From: Liolophura sinensis
Taxonomy: Eukaryota > Mollusca > Polyplacophora > Chitonida > Chitonidae
Assembly: GCF_032854445.1 (NCBI RefSeq)
Contig: NC_088304.1
Coordinates: forward strand, 23,635,704-23,699,703
Reading direction: 5' to 3'
DNA: 64,000 nt
In this document: piece after piece, positions 37,019 to 48,800 of the stretch
Layout of the letters: each line of letters begins with the position of its first letter
Position numbering within the stretch: the first letter of the stretch is position 1
Made by a program: the position numbers and the translations under genes
Notes under the pieces: model-generated
Seen by the model: the letters and a program-made list of their open reading frames with translations, nothing else
What the model was told of the DNA's origin: nothing
The model's database searches: none

Positions 37019-38730
37019 ATGGACAAATTCGTTGAAAAGTGGGAACAGACAGCTACAGAGAACATGGAAAACTACCTGAAGGCCACAGGTAAGTGCCATT
37101 TGATGCCATCTGCATTTCGAACGCACATGTAAAAATCAAAATGAATTTTTTACTTATCTGGTCCATGGTCAGAACAGTAGTTTTTTTTACATTTGGCTGC
37201 AGCAATTTGCAGGACAAAGTAAGTGTTTATCATGGTAATTTATACAATGCAAGACACAGTTACAATCAAGTCTTTTCTCTGTTTTCCTGACCCAAAATTT
37301 ATTTTATAATAGATTTTTTTACATTAAATTGTTTAAGAAACACGAGTTATGGAAAAACTCTGTATTTATCTTTGCAGATGTTTCCGACACTGGCGTCAAG
37401 AAGGCGATGGAATAACTGGGTTCCGGTTTGCACGAGATTATCGAGGTTTCCGGAAATGACATCACCATCACTGAAAGTGGCACCACATCCTCCAATCAGC
37501 AGGTGAAGAAAGGTACTCTGGGACAGGAAGTGGACTTCACATACCACTCGAGGCAGACCTGCAAGGTACATGAATCTATAAGAGTTCTAGAATTGTTCAA
37601 CAGCTGACGAGAACTTATTTTACCTTAGGCTATTTAAAGCAGTAATTATGCACAAACTCTGTATCTCGCTTACAAGGTAAATACATCTAAAAGATTTCTA
37701 AGTTTTGAACAGCCGCAGTTTTCACTTATTGGACATTTATCTTTGGTATATCTTTATGCTTTCAAACTAAACATTCCTCAGTAATGTACAGCTTAATCCA
37801 AATTTGTACTTGTGTTTGATAAAAGTTACAAAAGATTATTGTCTCATGCTTGGTTCCACCAGTACTTCGATTTTACGTTGGCCTACTACCTTTCCATTGG
37901 GCGTATTGCCAATGACAGCAAAACATTTATCTTCGTTTCATTTATTTTATTTGAAAAGGGCCTGGGGCATTTTCAATTCGCCGATGTCGGGACACTCACA
38001 CTGTTTAGAGTTCTATCTATGCCCCATTTCATATTTGTGCTAACATAATGTTTTTTCTGGCTTCAGTTATTATTCAGTTTGGAGGGTGACGATTTGGTGG
38101 AGACAATAAAGGGTAAACACATCACACGTGTTGTACGGACGGTCAATGAGATGACAATGACCCATGTAAGTCATATTTTCGTTGTCATTCATAGGCTTTT
38201 GACGAGTATTTATGTATGTAATTTGATTCTTACATCCGAAAGTCATATTATTATGTATATAGGCTCGAAAAATCGGTATTTTGTTGAATAAATTATTCAT
38301 TTCTTTTGGAAAATCCTGTTCCTTTTCTTGCCATTAAGTTGTTAAGGTTTTGTAGACAGTAGGCAAATATTAGGCAGATATAGCTACAGATAAATTATCT
38401 CAGATGTAGGACAAAATCTCCGTACCAATTATTTATGACTACATCGCTTGCCAAAAGTGGACAAATTGTGCACGTATAAATAACTCTTTGTATCAACCAT
38501 AATCCACAGACATATAGAACATATAGACTTTTTGCGTACATCGTCTATACATGCAGAGCCCTGTGATTCATTGATCTTAGGAATTTTGGCAAAATGTTTA
38601 AACACAATATTCAGCTTCAAACCTTTGTTTATTATTGTCTTTTTGGCAGGGAAATAAAATGCATTTTTTAATCATGTAGGTTTTGACAGCCGGTAACGTG
38701 AGAGGAACGCGGACGTTTAAAAAGGTTTGA
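37019..38730 (+). pseudogene. FABP: FABP-10: B-type FABP with a nonsense codon in exon 2
   Basis: Exons are 37019-37088, 37378-37565, 38067-38165 and 38680-38730, all with intact splice sites and TATA box, but codon 36 (Leu, TTA, in MELLGSG) is TAA at 37413-37415. Translation would stop after 35 residues, before most of the barrel. Further signs of decay are Glu6 in place of Gly (FVEKW), Arg82 in place of Gly (HSRQTC) and loss of about 160 bp of intron 1, so that the donor GTAAGT runs straight into sequence that lies far downstream in FABP-6. Downstream exons remain open (KHITRVVRTVNEMTMTH, GTRTFKKV), so the break may be recent. AATAAA is at 38850-38855. Confidence 0.87.
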
Positions 38731-39910
38731 TTGGGCGGAAGTTACAAGACCCGGATGTAGATATACACGATCTACACCACCGGAAATTGCGGATTATTTT
38801 ACTCTTAATATATCTTAAACACAATCCTACACTGATGTGTACTTCAGAAAATAAATTTCATATATATTAACACTCCATCGTATATTTCATCTGTAAGATA
38901 TACTATTATTGGCTTGTTAGCGATGGCCTTTCGCATACACCATTTGCAAAGATTCCATGGGACCACGGGTAACAGTTCGCGGGATCAGCATTTCAGTACT
39001 TTCAGCTGTAGCAGTTTTAGATCCGAGTCCACATACTGATTTGACCTAAAGAGTATATATGTTAACCATTACATCAGTGCCTTCAATGTCGTTGTAATGA
39101 TGATTTTTCTTATCGCTAAGGGTACATGTCAGAACGTGCTAGACCATTGCACCCGGCGTCTGATACTTGCATTAGTGTCGACAGATTTGTCAGGTTGTCA
39201 CATGGAACTCCTTCTCTCTCCTTCTGCATCATTTCGATAACCCCTTATCTACAATTCCGATCCGCACAGATACAGTTTGAACATAGTGTGTTATCGGACA
39301 GTGCACTCTGTTGATTTTTTACACTGAACTCAAAATATGTCACTTGTCAACTGAGGTCTGAAACGTGCAGGTGCCGATAAAATAGTGCATGAAAAGGAGA
39401 GCACCGCACGTCACCAGGTGTGCTGACAACTCTCATGACTCTAGGCTACAGCCGACAAATGTCGTTACTACATGGTTTTCATACAACAACACACTGAAAT
39501 GCGGCCGAAACCTGATTGATTTACAGACGAATATCACTTTTCATTTGTTGGGGTTTTCACGTTGGTTGTGTCACTATAGGTACTTGATAATGACCGTTAT
39601 GTTTAATACTGGACATTTGCCATGTACAAGCAAATTATTTCCCCCATCAGTTAGTTCTGGTAGTGAGATTTATTCCATTTAATGTTTTATGTGCTTTTTT
39701 GCGTTTGTGATGTAGCATAAGTCAAATTTCTCAGTTCACAGTAAGCAAAATTGTGCACACTGAGAATCTCGAAAGCGCCACCATGTTGTCAGTTTTGCCC
39801 AGTTACCCAGTTACCCAAGTAGCTGACAAGATCTCTGACAAACAGCCGCAGATGACCAGCGCGATATGAAGTCGAGAGCGTCAGTTTGAGCAAGATAAAA
39901 ACTTGCGAAA

Positions 39911-40216
39911 CCGGCCCCTATGGCTAAGTTAGTCGAGCGTCCCTTCGGTAGATGCAGAGTCATTCCTGGGTCGGGTCACACCTAAGACTTTAAAAGAGAA
40001 AGCTATAGCTTCTTTGCAGTATAATGGCTCGGGTGGTGCGCTTACTTCCTTTTGTTAAGTGGTCTCAGTGAAGCAGCGTTAGATAAAACAGCTGCGGAAA
40101 TCTGTCCTGCAACAAAGAGGTACTTATACTTATATGCACTCTAAGGACTCCTTCGTCGTCATATTTCTGAAAAATTGTTATGTACAAGGTTAAAATCTAA
40201 GCGCTGACTCACTCAC
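39911..40216 (+). mobile_element. tRNA-derived SINE, plus orientation (unit 5)
   Basis: Diverged positional copy of the 6972 element; the A-box is mutated to GGCTAAGTTAGTCGAGCG. Confidence 0.64.
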
Positions 40217-40368
40217 TGCCTACAACAAGACACTAGATCAATGATGGAATTCCTCAAAATTCTGATGACCTCTTTGGTAGAAAGTTAAACCATTTTTATT
40301 TGCCATGGGTAGCAACTTTTCCCATCTTATTACTCGCAATTTGGCCCACATTTGATTGTATGTGTTCG

Positions 40369-40680
40369 TGCCTTGGGTTTAACATGGCATTTGACAATTT
40401 TTCAGCCACATGACGACGAGAAATAATAAGGTGTGTGTCCATGCCGCCAAAGTGCTGCCAACACTGAGGTATCACGCCCAAGACACCAGACGTGACACCC
40501 CAATTACTCAGATTACGCTGTCTCCGGGCCAACCAGTTCTCTTTCCTTGATCTATAACTTTCATTACTGAGCGAGACAGCAAAAAGTACCATTTTAAAAG
40601 TCTTTTTCATCCCGGGTGTCCTGAATTCGTGGACGACACGCTATCCATTAGCCTACCAAAGCCGTTCAAATCTGATTGTA
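40369..40680 (-). mobile_element. tRNA-derived SINE, minus orientation (unit 5)
   Basis: Positional copy of the 7429 element, carrying the CCATGCCGCCAAAGTG variant. Confidence 0.66.
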
Positions 40681-41426
40681 CACCTATTATGTGTTGCCAA
40701 AAACGCATTTCTTCACAGAAATATTTTAAAAACTAAAACTGGACATGAAAAAAGCTTATGTGTTATTTTTCACTATTTGTCTACACATCTCATTCATATG
40801 TTCAATAATTCGAAGCCCTCATTGGTGAAAAGTAAAATTTGCTCAAGATATTAAATCAGTCTGACAAATTTACTCAATTAGTTTTACTAATTTCCTAAAT
40901 CACGGTCTGGAAGCGATGTCTTTAACAAATTCACGTCAAAAAGATATGACCGAAGGTTGGATTAAGGAAGTTTCCTCAAGTGCCCGCTCGCTCTGACACG
41001 GCTGTGCCCTTGTGTCAGTGGTATTGTCACCGAATATCAGTCGAGGCGCGGTGGTTTCCTATTGGCACAGTCCGGAGTTTCCCATCACTGCACCTTACAG
41101 ATATCATAGTCGTGCATGCAATATAAATTAGAATTTAATCGGAATTTAAGATATGCGGATATCACTCAAGTCCATCTCCTGCAAGACGAAAAGTTCTATG
41201 TGATCAATTTAAAAGATTGCTAATATAGCAGTAGGTGAGCTCTAACACAAACACAACACGTATATAAATTCAAAGATCAAAACGTGTTTCAAACACAAAT
41301 TTTATTTACAATATACATCACATCATATACATCAAACATGTGTTTTAAGATAATCAGTTGTCAGACACATTTCAACTTTTGTTGAATCTCCATCCTCTCC
41401 ACTCTCTTTACATCACATCCTCCCAA

Positions 41427-43575
41427 TCACGCCTTTTTAAACGTGCGCGATGCTGTCACGTCACCGACTGTCAAAACCTATAAAATAAAGGATTTCTTTT
41501 TATATATCCGTACTAATAAAAATTTCAGTTTTCTGTTGCCCCAAATGCATATTTCGCTGAAATAATTTCAATGGATAAAAAGGAATTTCGTCTTAAAGTC
41601 GTTTCTAGCCGATCAAAATCATGGGCTAGCCCATATTTAAAAACATACTTGATAAAAATAAGTTTCATCAATGAATTTGAAAATATAATAGAAAGGCGGC
41701 TGTGCACTCACATGTGTCATTGTGTTCCCATCGACCTTCCGTACAACCTGTGTGGTGTGTTTACCCTTTATTGTCTCCACCAAGTCGCCACCCTCCAAGC
41801 TGAATAACAACTGAAACAAGGACAATATTATGTGAGTCTAAAATATTTTAAAAAATTAGAGAGAGTCGTCAGCGGTGTAATAGCCGAAGGCGGACACCAC
41901 AAAGCCGATCGTGACTTAAGTCGAAGATTAAATGTTTTTTCTACTGGAAGTTTAAGTTTAGACTATTTTGTCTTCAGATAACGTAGCTGAGGTGGTCAAA
42001 AGTTTAAATTACAAACATCACATTTAAGATTGTATTAAAATGTTGACTTAAGTAGGAAACGTTGTTGCTGTATCGGTTACAGGTCATTATCTGTATGAAA
42101 CAAAACCCGAGGAAGGTTGGTGTCTATTGGGCCGTTCTCGACAAAAATATGAAAACTATATTTAGCCGATCTTAACACTGGGGGATAACGTCAGAAAGAT
42201 TGATATCCATTGGGCCGTTCTCAACAGTGAGAAAAACTTGGAATGCGCATTTTCCATCTGACCGTTCTCAACCATGTTTTACTTATGATACTAACATTTT
42301 CGACAGTGATCAAAACTGGAAAGAAGCCGGATAAAAACCAGGTAGTCATGTCTTCGGCACACTTCCTGACGTAAAGCTGCAACTTGGACTTCAACACCTG
42401 TTGCCTAGGTGTGTCTGATTACATGAAATTACTCATAATATGCAGCATAAAGAACCGTGGCAGTCCCACGGATTTATTTACCTTGCATGCTTGCCCCGAA
42501 CAATATGTGAAGTCCACTTCCTGTCCCAGAGTGCCTTTCTTCACCTGCTGATTGGAGGAGGTGGTGCCACTTTCAGTGATGGTGACGTCCTTTCCGGAAA
42601 CTTCGATAGTTTCGTGCAAACCGGAAGCGAGTAACGCCATCGTCTTTTTCACATCATCTTCAGAAACATCTAAAAAGACAAACAAAAATTTCTGAAAAGT
42701 TGTTACAGCTGCATAGAATGGCAAAACTGAGATTGCAATTTTCATCTGGGATTTTGTCGCTGAAGTCAAGGGTTTATTCTAACTGTTCCTCACCTTGGTT
42801 GGGCAAAATTCCCAGGTTAAATAAAATTTTCCCAAATTTTTCTAAAGAGAATATTTAATACATCTGAAAATGCAATCAGGTGACAAGTGCCTTTAAAGTC
42901 TCTTTTGTCTCATATAGTTGCTGGTTTCCACATTCAAACAGCTGCCATTGATTTACGGTAACTTTACTGCAAACACTTTATTGTCAACATCTATTAAAGT
43001 CTATTAAAACATTATTTTTACAAACATCTAATAAATGACCAAATCAAATGTAATGACAGGCATGAATAAAGCTGGCGAAAGTATCCAGAAATGTAGGAAG
43101 AAATTTTAACACATTTAAGATTACAATATTCTATGTGGTCGCACAAACAAAGTCAGGAGACTCTCTAGCAATTTCTGACCTCGTTCGTGCGAACTGTCTA
43201 GATAAAATAAAACCTTTCATCGAACACTTTAAAACAAAATATTTACTGTCAAAGGCATTCAGTTGGCTGAGAGGACGCAAAAAGAGGAATAAATGCAATG
43301 TGAAAAACACGTCCGAAATGCAAACAGTCCGCATCTGCAAATGAAATCTTTTGTCTCTTATTTATTTCCCGGTTTCCGGAAAAGAAAGTCGTTAATACAT
43401 CTCCGTAGTTAACATTAATTTAAGACAACCTCTAATGTGAGCAGTCTCCGCACTTTTGGGTATATACACAGTGTGGACGAGGCCTGTCAATGTCAGGACA
43501 CTTACCCGTGGCCTTCAGGTGGTTTTCCATATTCTCTGTACCTGTCTGTTCCCACTTTCCAACGAATTTGTCCAT
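41427..43575 (-). CDS. FABP: FABP-11: fatty acid-binding protein, A-type, intact (4 exons)
   Basis: Exons are 43506-43575, 42482-42669, 41712-41810 and 41427-41477 on the minus strand; open for 135 residues. It has SEDDVKKTMALLASGLHETIE, SGKDVTITESG, the Cys80/Cys85 pair, QVVRKVDGNTMTH and SRTFKKA. Exon 1 differs from all other array copies: Ala12 is Gly and Tyr19 is His (ENMENHLKAT), so the signature tyrosine is lost. Arg110/Arg130/Phe132 are kept. TATATAA is at 43669-43675 and the perfect palindrome at 43701-43716. AATAAA is at 41301-41306. It is the last gene whose introns closely match the array and is most like FABP-7. Confidence 0.91.
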
Positions 43576-45808
43576 GGCGACTGTTCAAGGTGAGTACAAG
43601 ATAGGAAAGGTCAGATAACTCTTGCTGTGCTGGTTGCTCATTTGTGACATCGCAGAGATTCTGTCATGTTATATACGTTTCGGCCTGCTTTACTTTTGTA
43701 ACACCTGTACAGGTGTGTTTCACATCTGCCTGCACCCACGGGCGACTCCCCACACTTCGCCACGCCCATTTCAATCGCGGCAACCAAAGCTTCAATGTAG
43801 CACGTTTTTGATGTAAACAGAGTTTTTTTTTTACGCCTGTCAAGCCATACAATCATACATACATTATCGGTCTGTAAGGGTCAGTAAAAATTAAAAGCAA
43901 ACAAGTGAATGTTTACAATCGTCATTTGAATCAATGCCAGTTGTATACTCTTTAAAACATGTATTCGTATTTGTACAAGAAAAAACTGTACCGCATGTAT
44001 AGACACTGAAAACCAGTTATATAGCGCTTATTTGTAAGTATTAACTTCCACGTGAGACGTGACGTTATTTCTGGAAATATTTCTTTCTCTCCCTTAATTT
44101 CCACTATCGTCATTTTGCTTTTACATGTCACTCTAACATGTTACACATCTGGTTAATTTAGTTAATGTGTGTTGTGTTATTGGCTCGAGTAATAAAGCCT
44201 ACAGAGAAAAGGTTCGTGACTGTGCAGCATTTTGGTTGACAGCTGGTATACGAAAGTCTGATTTGACGTCTAGATCCAAACGATTATTATCCTCAACCGA
44301 AAGAATTATCAGTAAAAACGAGTACATAATCTCACTTAGCTAACCAGCTCGTTTTTCAATTCGTCATGTTCTGTCAAGTGGTGTGAATAAATTTTTCTGT
44401 CACCATTATCTGTATAAGTTTTAATAAAACTTTCTCGTTTATATGGATTCTCTTTTCATCAAAGCTGACTCATGCTGCCATACAGGCCATAAAAGTTTGT
44501 GTGGACCAGTATGGCCGAGCACCGATACGGCATATTCAACTAGCAATGTTATATCGAAAAATAAGGTTTTGGTTGTTCGCTCCACGACTTGAAACTTCAA
44601 CTGATGTAATATTCTGTCCGCTGTGAAGTTACAATTTATCAGGGAAATGCGCAAAATCCTTCGACTACGCCTTGCCATATATACACCGACACGTGTACAA
44701 GGGTCGTTATTTATATCATGTATAACTCCGTTATTGTTTTATTGAAATGTTTTCCAGAACTATTTAGATAGAGTATGTCGTCTGGTAGTAACTATTTTAC
44801 AAATACTGATATCAGTGTGCAGTCACTGTAAATACCTGACACAAACTAGTAGACGTTGCTATTTGGTTCCATTGCCCAAATCCAGATAAAATACATTGTG
44901 GAATAAACAGGCTAAACAAGAAAAGCGGTCAAATAATTTAAATACAAATTAACCTTGCAGAATGTTAGCTGAACATGATATTAGGCTACACAGGGAACCA
45001 GAATATGTTCGCTGTAATGTTGATCTTCGCATGGAACACCCTTGCAGGCAATGTCTAGTGGAGGAAAACACTTGTGTTACTTGACACTGTCATGTACGGC
45101 AGGTTTCACTTTGTACGCACGCGAGACAGTTTTGTTATGTATAAATATGAAAACCTTTAAAACAACTGTTCATGGTCCAAATGGTGATTGTAAACGCCCA
45201 CTTGTGTTTTTTCTCTTTTGTTTGATTTTGTTTTCGCATCCTGTATTCACCTTTCAGCCTGATACGTTGATTTATTTATTTAATTGATTGATGTTTTACG
45301 CCGTACTCAAGAATCTTTGACTTATACGGCGGCAGGCAGTATTGTGGTTTAAGGAAAAAGGTCACAGCCCCACGTCCATCCACAGGTTTCTGGAAAACCT
45401 TCTTACTCAGTGGCCAGAGAGGAAGCCAGCATGAGCTGGACTTGAACTCACAGCGATCGCATTGGTGATAAGCTCTTCTGTCATTGCGCTGCGCTAGTGC
45501 GCTAACCAACTGCTAACTGCTAACTGGTGCGTATTCTCGAACCTGATATCCTTTAGATGAATTAACACAATGTATACTTTACACACATGTTGTATCAATT
45601 TTTAGTTTGAGAGACGGATGGGAGTGGTAAGGGGTGGGGAGTAGCCCCTGGGGGCGGGGTGATGTGAAACACAACTAAACAGGTGTTACCAGTATATAAC
45701 GGCAGACCATATATAAAGGGACAGAATCTCAGCGAAGCCACAATTGAGAAGTCTGTACAGCAGAGTTATCTGGCGTTTATGATCTTGTACTTACCTTGAA
45801 CAGTCGCC
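43576..45808. promoter_or_regulatory. Divergent promoter region FABP-11 / FABP-12, with a SINE insertion
   Basis: Minus TATA 43669-43675 and perfect palindrome ACACCTGTACAGGTGT 43701-43716. The plus side has two TATA boxes, 45693-45699 and 45710-45717; the second is followed by the conserved leader GGGACAGAATCTCAGC. AACAGGTGTTACC (45680-45692), just upstream, matches one half of the A-type palindrome region. A SINE at 45268-45530 makes this region about 0.6 kb longer than in the array. Confidence 0.73.
45268..45530 (-). mobile_element. tRNA-derived SINE of a second family (minus)
   Basis: The left end has the TTTATTTATTTAATTGATTG tail side, then the core ACGCCGTACTCAAGAATC and GGAAGCCAGCATGAGCTGG. 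The tRNA-like head on the right reads, in reverse complement, GGTTAGCGCACTAGCGC and GAGTTCAAGTCC. I recognise this core as widespread in mollusc genomes. It is inserted upstream of FABP-12. Confidence 0.75.
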
Positions 45809-48800
45809 ATGGACAAATTCGTTGGAAAGTGGGAACAGACAGCCACGGAGAACATGGAAAACTATCTGAAGGCCACAGGTGAGTGTTCAGACTTTTACAG
45901 CTGCCAACCTCACGGAACACTTTGACAGGTGTCGACGACACTGTGTATAGACTCGAAAGTGTGCAAACTGTTAACATTAGAGGTTATCCCGGATTAATAT
46001 TAACTGTTGCGATGTAGTAACAACTTTGTTTCGCCAAAACCAGCAAATATATCAGACACAAATGACTTCTTCTGGCCTGTTTGGGTTTCAGACGTACTGG
46101 ATCTATCATCATATTTTCGTTTAGATTCCTGAAAGAAAAGCTTTCTTTGATCTAGACAATTTGTGTCGAAGTAAGGAACTGTCAGAAAGTGTACTAATTT
46201 TATTTCTCTGACCAATTACCAGATAGGAAATTGAGTTATAATTTTACTATACGATATTTGGATACAATGTTGTTTCGGGATTCTAATATCCATCTGTCGT
46301 ATCATTTTTGTTTGGCCTGTTATTAGGCGTTTCCGAACCTGATGTCAAAAAAACGATGGAATTACTCGGTTCCGGTTTGCACGAGATTATCGAAGTTTCC
46401 GGAAATGACGTCACCATAACTGAAAGTGGCACCATATCCTCAGATAAGCAAGTAAAGAAAGGCATACTGGGACAGGAAGTGGACTTCACATATCACTCTG
46501 GGCAAACTTGCAAGGTAAATAAACTCGTGAAAGTCTCTGGGCTGTAAAAGTAAACACTTTTGAATTTTATACGCACCTTAAGACAGATTTAAAACCACTC
46601 TTGATTAAGATTTAAGACACCTCACAAACAGAACTCAGCGGTTTGTCATCAATGGCCATCAATCAGAAATAAGCACACTAGAAGCAGGAGTACCCCAGGG
46701 TTCGGTCCTTGGGCCCCTATTGTTCTTAATATACATTAATGATCAACCGGAAAGCATCATAAATAACTTACGGATGTTTGCGGACGACACGTGTCTATAC
46801 ATAATATCGGAAAATCTCAACGATCCCCTTGATGTTCATTGCCTTCAGAAAGATTTACGGAATACTGAGGAGTGGTCCAAACAATGGCTCGTTAAATTTA
46901 ATTCTGACAAAACAAATGCTTTACTTGTGTCCCGACGCAAAACAACATCCATTCTAACCTTTACCTTTCAACTCAGTCACAATTAAAACATCCCCGTCCA
47001 TTAAACAGCTGGGTCTGACGCTATCAGAAAATGTCACTTGGAAGGAGCATATCGACAATATTATTTCTGGTTTATGTAAAAAGATAGGAATATTTAGGAG
47101 TCTTAAATACATACTGGACAGGATAAGTTTACAAATTATGTATAAAACTTTTGTTAGACCCTCCCTTGAGTATGTTGATGTAGTCTGGGTTAACCTTACG
47201 GAACAACAAATAAATCGAATTGAAATGCTTCAAAAGGACGCCTCGAGAACTATAACTGGTGTTAGAAGAAGTAGTACAACGACACTGTTGTATGAAGAAT
47301 CTAGGTTCTTGCCTTTAGCAAAAAGACGTGTCATCCACAGACACTTTTCCATAAAATAGTTTTTCAAACACCAACTCATGTTCTAAATCGTCTAATCCCA
47401 GACTTTTCTTCTAACTGAAACCCCTGTCTGTTGCTCTCTGTTGAAGCAATTATCCATTTCTTCTGCCGAGCAGAACAGTTCAGAAATTCATTCTTCCCTC
47501 GCACTGGTTGATATTGGAATGCTCTCCCCACTCATGTGAAACAACTCAGTGATCCACCGCATTTTAAATCTAAGCTCAATTTATTGCTTCCGTTGACAAA
47601 ACCACCTCCAAGGTACTACTCAGAATGTAGATTGACAAACATTTTAATACGTTTCCGATTTCGAAATGGCTGCAGTAATCTCAATGGCGATCTGTTTGGA
47701 CAACTTCCTCTCTGATTCTCCAAAATACGCTTGCGGCTACAAGCTGAACATTACCTGAAAATGTCATCTGTATGATGCACAGAGGGTAAAAACTAATGGA
47801 TGGTGTTACGGCGTCGGGTTATACTGTTGTTTTTACGCCTGTTACGTTACTTTTTGGGGACAACACATTTGCGGCAAAATCTAATGAAATAATTATGCAA
47901 CACGTGGGTTGCTTTATTATTGAGAGCCAGAGATTTAATTAGCAGTGTGTATTTATATCATCAGTCTCAGGTACCCTATTTGCATATTTAGCTGTATAAT
48001 TTTAGTAAACTTTCCAAAATATTGTTCTTAGATATCTGTCGAATTTCCTATTTATTCAAGCACATGCCTATATTATATCGTCCATTTTGAACTGTTGATA
48101 TGTAGCCCATTCAGCACTGCACGTTCCCACCAAAAGTGCTTTCTCGTGCACATGTAATTCGCTAGCCTGATTACATTGTATATATATACACACATACAGT
48201 TATTTATCTGTCAAATTCTTGTATTCATCAAATGGGTCACAGAATAAATCCCGGCTTAATGTGGTCCCAAAGATTACAAAATAAAGATTATGTAAAAAAA
48301 ATTTGAGACACCTTGAAATTTCACACTAAATATGTAATATTATTTCCTGTAGTTTACCTAAACTATCTTTCACGGCTACTCCACTCACTTTTAATCAAGT
48401 TGAGAGCTGTATTGATGTTTCGTGGGAAGCTATGATGATATCCCACTGGAAAAGAGTTTATACCAAAAGTGAAATGTTATGACCTTTATTTGTCTGTGAT
48501 GTTCACATTTTTGACCTCATCTTGAAACAAACAGTGAGACAGAGCAGCTTGTTGCATCCAATATCACATTCCCTGGTCGTCGAGACAGTCACAATGTAGC
48601 TAGCACTCTCTATACCATTTAAATATTTATGCTAGTATATTGTTTTCCTTGTTTTAGTTGTTATTCAGTTTGGAGGGCGAGAGTTTGGTGGAGACTGCAA
48701 AAGGTAAATACAGCACAAAAGTTGTACGGAAGGTCGATGGGAACACAATGACACATGTAAGTGCACAGCTGTTTTTCTAGTCTACAATCATATTGTTAAT

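Larger units (their letters stand above)
38731..41426. other. Tail-to-tail spacer, FABP-10 to FABP-11
   Basis: Contains the FABP-10 3' UTR, an inverted SINE pair (39911-40216 and 40369-40680) and the minus-strand AATAAA of FABP-11 (41301-41306). Several deletions relative to the other spacers are visible near 39690, where the TTAGGGTTAGG-bearing segment is missing. Confidence 0.68.
1..45210. repeat. Tandem array of ~8.2-kb units, each with a divergent A/B pair of FABP genes
   Basis: The same string (agctctaacaca and its variants) recurs at about 1, 8294, 16430, 24785, 33060 and 41238, so unit lengths are about 8293, 8136, 8355, 8275 and 8178 bp. In each unit the order is an A-type gene on the minus strand, a divergent promoter region, a B-type gene on the plus strand, and a spacer with two inverted SINEs. 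By eye, introns and spacers are nearly as similar between units as exons are, which points to recent amplification or concerted evolution of the whole block rather than purifying selection alone. Similarity fades after about 45.2 kb. Indels distinguish every unit, so the copies are not simple assembly duplicates. Confidence 0.93.

Noticed and set aside
46720-46986. Reverse transcriptase ORF as a host gene
   Set aside because: Truncated and frame-broken, inside an intron; it is a dead LINE fragment.
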